A stretch of 64,000 nucleotides of DNA from positions 41,685,757 through 41,749,756 of the forward strand of contig JANJXV010000002.1 of assembly GCA_024803745.1 (NCBI GenBank), given 5' to 3'. Source of the stretch: Megascapheus bottae. Taxonomy: Eukaryota > Chordata > Mammalia > Rodentia > Geomyidae. The notes under the pieces are model-generated. The model ran no database searches and was not told the origin of the DNA. It saw nothing but the letters and a program-made list of their open reading frames with translations. This document shows positions 34,807 through 45,412 of the stretch, piece after piece; position 1 is the stretch's first letter, and each line of letters starts with the position of its first letter. The translations under genes were made by a program, and so were the position numbers.

Positions 34807-36424
34807 CAAGATAATTCTAATTTTAAAAGTTACGTGGCATTGTCTTTAATATTTCAATATTTTTCAATATCTTCTCCCATTCTGTTTGTAACTCTTTGAA
34901 GAGAAGGAATGGAGGAAAGAGTAGTTAGGAATTGTCTGGGAGGTAGAAGACACTGATTCCCCCACAGACTTCTTAACTACTTTCATATGTGATTGCTGAG
35001 TGATGTAATTTTAATTAGTCTTGATTTTCCTCATTTATAAAAATGAGAATTGGACTGGATTTTTTCTACATCCCTGTCACCACTAAAAGTACTAACCTGA
35101 GTTTGTTATATACGTGGCTGCAGTATATATGTATGTATGTATATATGTATGTATATATACATACATGTTAAGAAAGGGGTCTGTTTCACATATTATGTAT
35201 ATCAGGCCTTTGAGGAGGGCAGAGAATGACTAAAAGGAAACAGCAGATGGAACAGAAAGAACAGCATATTTTGTGAACCATTGATTCAGATTTCCACAAA
35301 TTAATCAACCAAAACAATTACTAACCTACAGGCTGGTGGGGGTTGTGCAATAGTCTCATCAGAATGGAAACATATTCATTCTCCACTACTATTCTGACTT
35401 TCTCTGAAAACTTTTCTCAATTTAAGCAAGCCAAATGAGACAACTTCGTTTTTTGCTCCCTGAGTCTCTTTCTCAGGTTTTCATATTCATAAGGAAAAAT
35501 ACTTTATTTCACAGAAGTTCAGTAACCTCCATATATCAGCCTTTTAAATTATGCAATGTTAGAAAATTTGCTTTGACACCAGTGCTGCTGATTAAATAAT
35601 ACATAATTAGCTTGGATGAAATATTAAACACAGCAATTGACATCAACATATAGGTCAAAAAATGATCACTAATTCTAATATAGTAATCTGATGTTTGAAC
35701 TAAACCTAAAGCAAGTAAATGCTTTGCTGGGAAAAGAACGATGAACAAGGCATTAAGGTTACTGCTGATTCCTAGAAATCCACATTACACCAGAATTTAT
35801 AGAGGATCCTAAACTCCTGTCAAGTCCCTTCCTGATCAGAAGTGCTTAGCATTAGACTTCTGCAAGTTAGTAGAATCAACTCTGACATAGAAAATACCTT
35901 GTAACATAATTCAAGTCAAACCCTTAAGGCCAGGTATAGAAACTAAACTATTTCTCATTTTCTTTTTATATTCTGCAACACTTAATCTACTATAATACCT
36001 TTCACTGATGCAATATTACTGTTATTAGCAGCAACACCATTATCATTATGTAGTTGGGCTACTTCCTCTGAACTCTGTCTTAGGTGATCTCTGGGTCTCC
36101 ATTCCATGTTAAACACACTCACCTCTACCGTGATCTGTTCACAAATCTCCCAATTAGTTTCCTTGACTAAATTTAATCTACCCAAGAATTTCACTTTTCT
36201 TTTGTACCAGGTATATAGTACTGAACTACGGATATCAGAGCATGAGTGTCTGGTATTGCTTTCAGTGTGTCCCAAAACAAATACGTACAATTAGGCCTTG
36301 TTCTTCAGTTTCTGTGTTATCTCAATTTGGAATGTCTTTATCTAATTACTAGCTGTAAAAGGTGTTATATATTATATGTATGTTATTACACATTTTATAA
36401 TATGTTTATAAGAGATAACACATA
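34807..36424. other. Unique sequence with (TATG)n at about 35124-35166
   Basis: No gene seen. Opposing frames at 35982-36294 are mutual shadows. Confidence 0.4.
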
Positions 36425-36794
36425 GGGCGGGGAATGTAGCTTAGTTGTAGAGGGGGAGGGAGCAAGAGCATACACATAAACAATTGACTGACATTTAGAT
36501 TTGGCCAACACACGTCATATCTTCTAACGGGAAACTGTTGGAAGAGGTTATATGGGTGTCACCTCTATGAATTATAAGGCCCTAAATTCTATCATTTTCC
36601 CTTGATACACATAAATATCTCAGCTACCATGCCACTTAGAGCCATAAATGCAGCCTTGCTGCAAATTTGTTTGGTCATCCTCTACTCCTATCTCATTTCT
36701 GACGTTTAAATCTATCACAATAAGCCTTTTCCAGAATTATATAACGGCTTCTGCTCTGTTGAAATCTTACCATAAATAAAAGTTTAATGTCACT
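36425..36794. other. ID-like stub (36425-36455) then unique sequence
   Basis: ggggaatgtagcttagttgt is the ID start pattern, broken off after 30 bases. The rest is unassigned. Confidence 0.4.
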
Positions 36795-36987
36795 TTTTTT
36801 TTTGCCAGTGTTGGGCTTGAGCTCAGGGCCTGAGCACTACCGGTGGGCTTTTTCTCATGCTAGAGCTCTACCACTTGAGCCTCAGCACCACTTCCAGCTT
36901 TTTTCTATGTATGTGGTACCGAGGAATCGAACCCAGGTTTTGTACATGCTAGGCAAGCACTCTGCCACTAGGCAAAACTCCCCGCCC
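36795..36987 (-). mobile_element. IDL-Geo SINE (minus)
   Basis: T-run, gccagtgttgggcttgagct, then ctaggcaagcactctgccac...ccccgccc. Confidence 0.88.
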
Positions 36988-37129
36988 TAATTCACTTTTT
37001 TTTTCTAGTGAAAAGTTGTCACTCTATTCGACACTTACTTCCAGGCATTTATTCTACCTGTTCAATAATGGTGTGCCAATCATTGCTTGAAGTGAGCACA
37101 TTTAAAACCACTTGCACATGAGAGGATTG

Positions 37130-37240
37130 ATTCTCAACTGTCTTTTCATGTCAGAATCACCTGTGGAGATGAAAAATTCATGTTTCCTTCTCAGCTCCAA
37201 GTCTCCAGAATCAGAACCCCTAGGTGTGAGGCTCCTTTTC
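37130..37240 (+). mobile_element. MER5A-like hAT remnant
   Basis: gattctcaactg, tcagaatcacctgtggagat and cagaatcagaacccctaggt follow the MER5A consensus as I know it, with gaps. Confidence 0.6.
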
Positions 37241-37323
37241 CAGGTTTCTGTAGATTAAAGGTAATGTTTCCTCCTCATAGTAAATTTACAAACGGGCCAG
37301 AAAGTGATGAAAAGTATCTAAGT

Positions 37324-37565
37324 GGCCAGGCGCAGTGGCTCACACCTGTAATCCTAGCTAATTGGAAGGCTGAGATCTGAGGATCGTAGTTCAAAGCCAG
37401 CCAGGCACTAAAGAATGTGAGACTCTTATCTCCAATTAATCACCAGAAAAGGGGAAAAAGGGCAATGGCTTAAGGGGTAGGGTGGTAGCCTTGAGCTGAA
37501 GACCTCAAGGACAAGCGCCCAGGATCACAGTTCAAGCCCTATGACCCACAAAAAAAGGAAAGAAC
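37324..37565 (+). mobile_element. B1/7SL-like + Geo chimeric SINE
   Basis: ggccaggcgcagtggctcac head and A-rich end. Perfect 11-bp target duplication agtatctaagt at 37313-37323 and 37566-37576. Confidence 0.92.
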
Positions 37566-37694
37566 AGTATCTAAGTATATTTTATATATGTGTAAATATA
37601 TCTATATATTTGTAAGTATAAAAGCAAGCATAAATATGCAACTTTTCCACTGCTTTTCTCACTATCCAAGAGAAATCACTAATTCAAACTTTAT

Positions 37695-37996
37695 TTGCTG
37701 TGTATGGAAATGAAGATCTATAATCTCAGCTACTCCTGAAGTGGAGATCATGATTTAAGGCCAGCCTGGATGCAAGCAAAACTGTACCTCAAAAAGCAAA
37801 CTGGGCATGGTAGTGAATGCATGTAATTCCATCTACTCGGGACATGGTAGAAAGGGAAGCACAGTCTGGGGCTGGCATGGGCAGAAGCACTGAGACCCAA
37901 TATAAAAAAAGCAGAAAAGGCCTAACTAAAAAATAGCCATGTATAAAGATCTGGAGATGTGACCCTGAGTTTAATCCTCAATACCATGGAAAAATA
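37695..37996 (+). mobile_element. Two diverged B1-like units, the second with an ID-like end
   Basis: ggccagcctggatgcaagca (about 37760) and ctgggcatggtagtgaatgc (37801), ending gagtttaatcctcaatacca. Confidence 0.6.
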
Positions 37997-39446
37997 AATT
38001 ATTCCTGAAATATCCATGTGTATCACGACAAACATCTTTCTCTTCCAACACATCCTTAGAAAGCCAACGTGAGGTCATTCTATTCTGTCACTTGATTTCT
38101 TTCATTGGAAATAGAACTTGGCAGTTCCCACATGGAGGCACTTCATTTCTTATGGCTACAGTTTTTATTTTATGGATGAGTTCTAGTTTTCAAAAAAACT
38201 TAACAAAATACTACCTTTTCTATTTCCTTTTCCTTGAATTTTTTGCTATGACATACTGTTGTAAAGAATCTTTTTTCATACTTCTATGAGCTTCCTGTGA
38301 CAATAGGAGCGAAATTGTCGCAGGATATTGTGGATGTGTATTTGCAATCTTTCCACAATTGTGCATGGTGTATATATGCATATATAACTTTCTATATTTT
38401 ACGTATGTGCATGTGTATATGATGTATATAGTATGTGTTCCATATTTGTAATAATATAAGACAATTATTAATTCAAAGGGTATCTGTGTATATGTATATG
38501 TATGTATGCACATACAAAATACATGTCTGCCCATAGTTACATGAATACTACATAAACAGAATACACATGTACATATGTAGATCGTGTCCGTCCGTGTATA
38601 TGTTTTGCATACACTATTTGTATCTTTACATACATACATACATTATAAGATTCAAAAGGAACATATAGTAACTGTGCTCCTCTAGCTTAGGGTGTCTTTT
38701 GTTTTATGTCTTTGAGTTTTGAGTTTGAAAGCATGTGTCTCATGGAATTTTGATAATGAAGAATTAGCTAAGGGATAAATTTGTGTCTTGGATGTGTGGT
38801 AGGTGACAAGACAAGGGATGCAGAAAGATCTTCCTTCCTATCCCTGCCTATGGGATGAATTTGCTGATACTAAACAGAACACTGTTTCCCTTCATTAAAA
38901 GATTTTAACTGTTGGCTTCTTAATCCAAAGGAAGAGAACAAAGAAAAGATCCAGTATTCAGTGATTCAGTCTGCAAAGTGACCCACAGAAAGCCTACTCC
39001 ATGTTGTCTGTGGCTTTTGGAAAAATAAAAAGTAAAAACTGAGTAGTTCAAAGACCTTTCTGATGCATCCAGCCCTTGCATTTACTGCCAATGTAGTGTC
39101 CAAGATTTCGGTTTCTAGGCCTCAGTCTTCTCTCCTGAAAAATCCAAATTCAAAGGACCACTGTGAGAATAAAGTGGGTGATTGAAGTGAAAATACTCAT
39201 ATATTACTGCCCAATTTTTCATTCCCAGTTTTTTTAATTGAGAAGTACATAGCCAAAAATCATTTCAAATTCCAAGTCTTTAAAATTGTACACCTTCCTA
39301 ATTGCAGTTTGCTTACACTAATAGTAAAATTAAAAATTTCTAGACACCACAAATAATGGAAAACAGGTGTTAGACAGCAGGAAAAACAAAGATAAAACTT
39401 AAAGGTACAATTTTTTTAATTACATTCTTTGAACAGAGATCCTAAT
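37997..39446. other. Unique sequence with TA/TG-rich part (38360-38640)
   Basis: No gene; the minus frame across the TA/TG-rich part is low complexity. Confidence 0.4.
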
Positions 39447-39463
39447 CTACAATCCTCCTCTTG

Positions 39464-39668
39464 AGCCAGGAGCATAGCCTAGTGGTATAGTGCTCACCTA
39501 GCAGGCACAAAGCCTTGGGTTCGATTCCTCAGTACCATATACACAGAAATGGTGGGAAGTGGTGCTGTGGCTCAGGTGACAGAGCAATAGCCTTAGCAAA
39601 AAATGTGTCAAGGACAGTGCTCAGGTCCTGAGTTCAAGGACTGGCAATAAACAAACAAACAAACAAAA
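39464..39668 (+). mobile_element. IDL-Geo SINE
   Basis: Complete with (CAAA)n tail. 17-bp target duplication ctacaatcctcctcttg at 39447-39463 and 39669-39685 with one mismatch. Confidence 0.92.
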
Positions 39669-39865
39669 CTACCATCCTCCTCTTGCTCAAATGATTTTTG
39701 TCTGAAGTGGACAATTACCCTTATTTGCAGAATAAATTCCTATAGAGAAAAAAAACATAGTTACAGTTTATTCTACACAGGCTCACTAAATACAGACAGA
39801 TCCTTGAACTCAAATTTAGCTAGGAAACAAGTTCCATGTGTCAAGCATGATGGGGTAAGGGAATG

Positions 39866-40045
39866 GTTAATTTTGTGTTAACTTGTGGTACCCAGGTTTG
39901 CAACCACAAGTCTAAATGTGACTGTGAGGGTACTTTTTTATGTCATTAACATTAAATTCAGTAGGCTTTGAACAAAGTGGATTGCCATTCATACAGAGAG
40001 TGGGAAGCTGACTGAGGGCAGCAAACACTGATACATCAGTAACTG
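39866..40045 (+). mobile_element. Ancient dispersed repeat, family not assigned
   Basis: 'ttaattttgtgttaacttgt', 'ctaaatgtgactgtgagggt' and 'taggctttgaacaaagtgga' recall a common old mammalian repeat. Identification is from memory only. Confidence 0.35.
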
Positions 40046-40070
40046 TAATTTAAAAAAAAAATTTTTTTTT

Positions 40071-40140
40071 TCAAGGCCAACCTGGGCTACAGAGTGAGCT
40101 CCAGGCCAACCTGGGCCTGTTTCTCAAAACCTTATTTCAA
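40071..40140 (+). mobile_element. B1 fragment
   Basis: caaggccaacctgggctaca, then a second ccaggccaacctgggcctgt: right part of rodent B1 with an internal duplication. Confidence 0.7.
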
Positions 40141-41379
40141 AATCATAATTTAAAAAATTAACAGAAGGAGTTCAATCCTTTGAAGGGTTTCACAGAAAAG
40201 GCTGAGTTCGCCCCAAGGAAGAAGTGAAACAATTCTGCCAGCAAAACTGCAGCACTGATGTTTCCCTAGGTCTCCAGTCTGGCATCTTACCCTGCAAATC
40301 AGACACTCCCTAGTGCATGACACCTCCTGAGACAAAAATAAGTCAGTCTCAGCCTTTCAAAGTCTCAGTCTTTCCCTCTCTCCCCCACTCTTTCTCTCTC
40401 TATATGAAATGTGTGTATATATGCATAATGTATATCTATGATGTAATTTGATGGATATGTATGGTGTATATGTGATATATGCATTGTATACATATACATA
40501 AATTCATACACAAAGAAATGCATATGGATATTTGGGTATATTTATGTATGTGTGTTTTCCCATGATAATTCTGGCTATTAAAAATAACATTTCAAAAGAA
40601 ATGTTCTCTTCCCCCCTCACCATGGTTTATGGCCACAGCTAATTGACTTGTCTGGACCCAGAAAACTCCTCGGATCTCCATTTTTTCTACCAAGATCATT
40701 TCTTTGCATAGCCCCTCCTTTGTCTCTCTCTCATAAAGCTAAATGCCCAATTATAATTATAGGTTGTGCGGTCCCTCCCTTGTGTGCGGTTATTTGGAGA
40801 GGGGGTGATCTAGCTGCCAGAACAAGAGAGCCAAGATCTGGTTCTCTTGGAGCTAACATTCCGCTGTGAGAAACAGACACCGCGAGCCAGCAAACAAATC
40901 TCTAAGGAAAATGATTTCTACCCGGTGGGTTGGAGGGACGAGGGGAACGCTGTGGCGTGATAATGTCCAAAGATCTCTTGGCAGAGACCCTTTAGAGGAA
41001 GCAGCCTTGTGAAAAGTGGGAGAGGATTTTAAATTCAAGATAAAGGAGTAGCAAGTAGTCCCGGAAGGTAGTGCCCAGTAAATTATAATGCAACGGGGGT
41101 CCATGTTTAGAGTGGCAGTGTAAGGGTGTCTGTTAAATCTCACGCCATTCACTAGACCCAGTTTTCCTCTTGGGGTTTGGGCAGAGGTTCTGACCAACAT
41201 CATGTGACGGGGTGGGGTTGGGGGGGGGCTGGGAAAGGCCAAGTGACCTTGCTGCTTGGCCTGGCAAACGACCTCAAAGCATGCCCTCAGGTGGGCAGCT
41301 TTCCTCCCGGGTAAACTGGAGGGGATCTGATGCAGGAGCCCCCTCCAGCTTTCACACGGGTGTGCGAATGGTTCCAGGC
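40141..41379. other. Non-repetitive sequence upstream of the ARF island, with TA/TG-rich part (40400-40560)
   Basis: No gene seen. From about 40640 it is repeat-poor and might contain regulatory DNA or antisense-RNA exons, which I cannot identify. Confidence 0.35.
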
Positions 41380-42121
41380 CACTAGGCCGGAGCACCTGAC
41401 CTTGAGGCCACTGCTTTGTGGGCCATGTCTCCAGGCGGAAAGCTGGGCCTAGTCCACGGCCTCTGGCTGACGCTGGGGCTGCCGAGAGCCAGCGCGGCTG
41501 TGGACACATGGAGACAGGCTGCGGGCCAAAGAGGGCCGGACCCTTCTCCGCACTTGAAAGTGGGGAGCCCTGTGGTTCGGCTTCATTCCCACATTCCCCG
41601 AATCCCCTGGAATTGCTTGACAGTTCCAGAACCAACCCATCCATCCACACCCCTGGGTGGACTAGCGGTGTCCTGGCTCGCCCCTCCTTTCTGCTGCTCC
41701 TTCCTCCCCTCCCCCCCGCACCCCCCCCCCGCTTTTCCTGTTCTGAGTGGACAGCAGGGGGAAGGAGGGGGAGTCTCTAGAAAGAAAGGGCCAGTGATGT
41801 GGAAGAGAAGGAAGGGACGGGGTGAGCTGGGCCAGAGTTCGCTCCCCCGGAGAAAGTGGCCTAGCCCGGGGCGGGGGGGGGGGGGGAGGAATGTGCCAGG
41901 GCCGTGGGCCGCTGGGCCCGTGCGCCCCGAGACGCCCCCTTCCCTCCCCCCAGGCCGCCGCGGCCTGCGGAGGAGGGGCGCGGGGACGGAGGAAAGAGGA
42001 AGAGGCGCTCCGATGCTCCCCGGTGTCTTGAACTTAAAACCGAAAATAAAACGACCGACGTGGATCCGACTCACCCGGGCCTGGCAAAGTCAGCGACGCG
42101 GGGGAACTGTTAGGAAAACCT

Positions 42122-42142
42122 GGGGTGGGGAGGTGGGGAGGG
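42122..42142 (+). other. G-quadruplex motif in the ARF island
   Basis: Four runs of three or more G separated by short loops (T, AGGT, A), about 1.1 kb before the ARF ATG. Confidence 0.45.
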
Positions 42143-42410
42143 TGGACGCAGGTTCCTGGGGCGTCGGGCCGGGCCGGCTCCACCTACCCGGTGCGAAGCC
42201 GGGCCGGCGGCTACGGCAGCGCCCGCCGCCGCCCGCATCTCGCGCCTCCGCCGCCCGCCCGGGCTGCGCGCCGCCGCCGCCGGCCGCGTGGTTCCTTTTC
42301 GCTTCGCTCCGTCCCCGAATCTAACCGCGGAGCCGAGCGGCAGTTGCGTTCAAACTGTGCCTTGCAGCCAGCTGATTGGTGGCACCCAGAGGTGGCCTGC
42401 GTGGGGCTGG

Positions 42411-42412
<2 letters not shown>

Positions 42413-42482
<70 letters not shown>

Positions 42483-42512
42483 CTCTGTCTGTCTGTCTGT
42501 CTGTCTGTCTGT
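42413..42512 (+). repeat. (CT)n then (TGTC)n microsatellite in the ARF promoter
   Basis: About 68 bases of pure CT, a short CCCCTCTG bridge, then about seven TGTC units; 700-800 bases before the ARF ATG. Confidence 0.95.
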
Positions 42513-42696
42513 CCCTCTCCCTCTTTCTCCCTCTCTCTCTTTTTAGATAATCCGGTGTGGAGACGTGGAAGCCTCTCTCGACCCGGGGTCACAAGGCATA
42601 ATAATGAACGGTGCACAGGAGGAGCAGAGACGCGATCAGGACCAGAACTCGGGGGGGCGGCGGGGGGGAGAGCGCGGCGGTTCCTGGCTGGGTCGC

Positions 42697-42703
42697 TGAG
42701 TCA
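42697..42703. promoter_or_regulatory. AP-1 consensus TGAGTCA
   Basis: Perfect TGAGTCA about 500 bases upstream of the ARF ATG, in the setting gctgagtcaggtgac. Function inferred from motif only. Confidence 0.4.
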
Positions 42704-42759
42704 GGTGACGGAGGTGGCCGAGGGGGGCGGGCCGCCTGGAGATGCTACCCCGGCGTCCG

Positions 42760-42780
42760 GCTTCGGCTTCGGCTTCGGCT
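42760..42780 (+). repeat. (CTTCGG)n hexanucleotide repeat
   Basis: Three and a half tandem CTTCGG units inside the CpG island. Confidence 0.85.
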
Positions 42781-42931
42781 GTCACCGCGCAGGGCGCCCG
42801 CGAGCGCGTACGGTGGAAGGCGGTGGGGCGGAGGGAGGGGGGAGAGGAGAGGGGGGGCTCGGATAAGGCGGGAAGGAGGTGGTAGGCCCGAGTGAAAAGA
42901 ACCCCGGACGCTCGGCGCCCTGGGCGCGCCC

Positions 42932-42937
42932 CACGTG
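42932..42937. promoter_or_regulatory. E-box CACGTG
   Basis: Perfect CACGTG about 270 bases upstream of the ARF ATG. Myc and USF bind this hexamer, and Myc is a known ARF inducer. Occupancy is inferred. Confidence 0.4.
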
Positions 42938-42953
42938 GACACCCCGCGCAGCC

Positions 42954-42961
42954 TTTCCCGC
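42954..42961 (+). promoter_or_regulatory. E2F-type site TTTCCCGC
   Basis: Exact match to the E2F consensus TTTSSCGC, 17 bases after the E-box and about 246 bases before the ARF ATG. E2F1 activation of ARF is established in other mammals; use of this site is inferred. Confidence 0.45.
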
Positions 42962-43206
42962 GCGCGCTGGGCACGCAGCGGTTTCTGAGCCCTGGGGCTC
43001 GGCGGAGGGGGGGCGGGGGGTGGGAGGAGAGACCGGGAAGGAAAAGGCGCGCGCCGAGAACGCGGGTGCGCGCTTGCGGGGCGGAGATGATGGGCGGGGG
43101 GCGGCGTGTGGGTCTCAGGCTCGCTGCGCTGGTGGGTTACAGGGACCGTGCCGCCAAAGGGAGGCGCAGCGGCTGTTGGAGCTCCAGGTGGCGTGGTGAC
43201 GAGAAT

Positions 43207-43396
43207 ATGGTGCGCAGATTTTTGGTGACCGTCCGGATCTGGCGCGCGGGCGGCCCACCGCGAGTGAGGACTTTCGTGGTGCAGGTCCCGCGGGCCGCGG
43301 GGGAGGGGGCAGCGTCCCGGGCGCGGGCCGTGCAGGTCCTCCTGCAGTTGCTAGCAGCGAACCAGCGCCGAAGGCGGCAGTCGCATCCTAGACCAG
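43207..43396 (+). CDS. CDKN2A: CDKN2A exon 1-beta coding part (ARF residues 1-63, partial)
   Basis: First exon of ARF (p14/p19ARF), the nucleolar, arginine-rich protein that binds MDM2 and stabilises p53. ATG 43207 has a strong context (A at -3, G at +4) and starts MVRRFLVTVRIWRAGGPPRV, the conserved MDM2-binding N-terminus. A valine/leucine-rich stretch (AVQVLLQLLA) and an arginine run (RRRR, about residues 54-57) follow. The exon encodes 63 codons plus one base and stops at donor gt 43397-43398, in phase 1. This matches the known 1-beta exon, where the split glycine codon is completed by exon 2. Exon 2 lies beyond 64000, so the protein is partial here. The exon lies in a CpG island with E2F, E-box and AP-1-like sites upstream. 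In-frame ATGs at 43087 and 43090 could extend the N-terminus by 40 residues, which I consider less likely. Confidence 0.95.
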
Positions 43397-43705
43397 GTAT
43401 GGAGGCCCCTCCGAACCTCTCCCGGGCGAGAAGGGCATTGTGATGGTTTGGTTTTGTGTGATTGAAGGCGTACAGGAATCATCTGGAAGAAGGTAGAGGA
43501 GGCGATTTCCACCGGAGGGCTGGGGGGGGGGGCGGGGACAGAGATGGACACCTTTTCCTTAATGGGATTGCTTAAGAGGTCCACCTCTCCCCCAGACTGG
43601 GATCCTGGAAACTTCCAGGGACACCCAGAGCTTCTACACTCACCTCTGAAATAGGTGGTTCCTAAATTCCCTAGGTGGAGGTTAGACCACACGTGCCTGT
43701 GCACG

Positions 43706-43707
<2 letters not shown>

Positions 43708-43754
<47 letters not shown>
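43708..43754 (+). repeat. (CA)n microsatellite after exon 1-beta
   Basis: About 45 bases of CA, 310 bases downstream of the ARF exon donor. Confidence 0.95.
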
Positions 43755-43756
<2 letters not shown>

Positions 43757-45334
43757 TTAGGTATATTCCTAGATCATTCTGTTTCGGCCTGGAGGAGATT
43801 TATGCTAACGGTTTTCTAGACGCCCACTCTCCTATTTTTTTTTTTAATTTTCTAATTTTCTTTGGTTCTCCACCCCTCCAACCTCCTTCCAAGAGTAACA
43901 TGGAGGACACGAGGCAGGGCATGCACGCAGTGTGACTTCCTGAAATACACTCATCAAGGATCACTAAGTGCTAGGAGGAGAAAATGTCTTGTTCTCAGGG
44001 GCTTCTAAAGCCCACAGAAAGCTTTTCTTGATGAAAGGAAAGCAGTTGACTCTTGCCCGGCCTAAGCTATTAAAAAAAGAAAGAAAAGTGCTTCCAAAGC
44101 CTGGACCACAAGCGCAGCCCCGTCCTAAAGACTGGGCTATAAGTGCCGCCCGTCCCTATCGCATATTCATCATCTCCTACCACAAATTACTATACTTTAA
44201 AAACGAGGCCTACTTCTTGAAAAACAGAACCTGATATATTTTGTCTTCATACTGCATGCATCTTTACTGGGTTGTTTGATTTCCTCTCACCAGAAAATCT
44301 GAAACTTACATATATATTTTTATGGTTATAAAATTCAGAATCACAATTACAACTTAGATGCGCATATAAAAATTTTAAGGCCTCACTTTTGGTAACCTTT
44401 ATTAGTGTTATCACTTCCTTGAGAACACACAGCTCCAAAAAACAAAGGCCAGTGGAGGAAGACATGTTTTCAGAACACCATTAATTGTCTTGATGTGGAA
44501 AGGCAAACCGTTAAACCTATTAGTATTTTTCTGTTAGAAAAACGTCTAGAAAGGGCATATTTCATTCTTCTTTTTCATAGTATTGTGGCAGTACATTTTT
44601 TCAATCACAAGGAGCTTACAAAGGATGTAATGGCTTTTTAGATTTCATTTTAGTTGCCTTTAAAGCATCCAGAGATCCTGTTCTTTTTCTCAAAAGAGGT
44701 TTTTGTATATCAGCAAAAGTTTAGCCACTAATGGGCAAGCTTAAATATAGTAGTATATATGCAAATACTGTAATTATGTGTTTTTTTGTTTTAGCACTAT
44801 AAACCACAAGTTAGCATTTGCTAGTATATTTATAGTGGAATATGAAAAACATAAAAATATGCTTTGTGAAAGAAATGATTAATTTCCTGTTATTTAAGCA
44901 TAAATCAATTTGTAGTAATATGTGTAAAGTTATTTAGAAGTGCATTGTAAAAGGTCCAGTTTTCAACAAGTATCTAATGAGAGAACACATAGATGGCTTG
45001 GATAGAATAGAATATATGTCTTAAAATTTATTGCAATTTCCCAACATTTTGCATGCAATTAGACAAATGACATAAACACCTGAGGTTTTAATTATATAAA
45101 TATGAATATATATCACTGTTTACATATCACATCTATGATTATCTCTATTTAAAAGTATATATTTTGCAGATTGTATTGGGATTCATACAAGTCCTTGAGG
45201 GATGCAAACATTACTTGGATTAATAACTTAATATTAATAGTTATGTAAGTAATTATTATTTAATATTTCAATTTTTAGCAAACGTAGATTATGGCTTTGT
45301 TTTAGGACTGGAAATGTGTATAATGAAGTCCTAC
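43755..45334. other. Unique AT-rich intron sequence
   Basis: No gene or repeat family seen. The frame at 43968-44234 has no family resemblance. Confidence 0.4.
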
Positions 45335-45412
45335 GTTAGGTTGGGGAATACAGTTTAGCAGGCTAGAGGCCCTGTGTTTAATCTCCACATACATTCAGAC
45401 ACACACATTACT
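45335..45412 (+). mobile_element. Old ID-like SINE
   Basis: ggttggggaatacagtttag...gtttaatctccacatacatt, ending in a CA stretch. Confidence 0.5.

Larger units (their letters stand above)
41380..43450 (+). promoter_or_regulatory. CDKN2A: ARF (exon 1-beta) CpG-island promoter region
   Basis: A 2-kb GC- and CpG-rich stretch ending just after exon 1-beta. It includes a G-run (about 41869-41886), a CT microsatellite (about 42413-42480), an AP-1 match (42697-42703), an E-box (42932-42937) and an E2F match (42954-42961). ARF is known to respond to E2F, Myc and Jun/Dmp1. In human the antisense RNA ANRIL starts from this shared promoter on the other strand; I cannot show its exon here. Confidence 0.75.

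Noticed and set aside
40853..42324. Protein-coding gene in the ARF upstream island
   Set aside because: Frames occur on both strands over the same CpG-rich DNA and none resembles a known protein.
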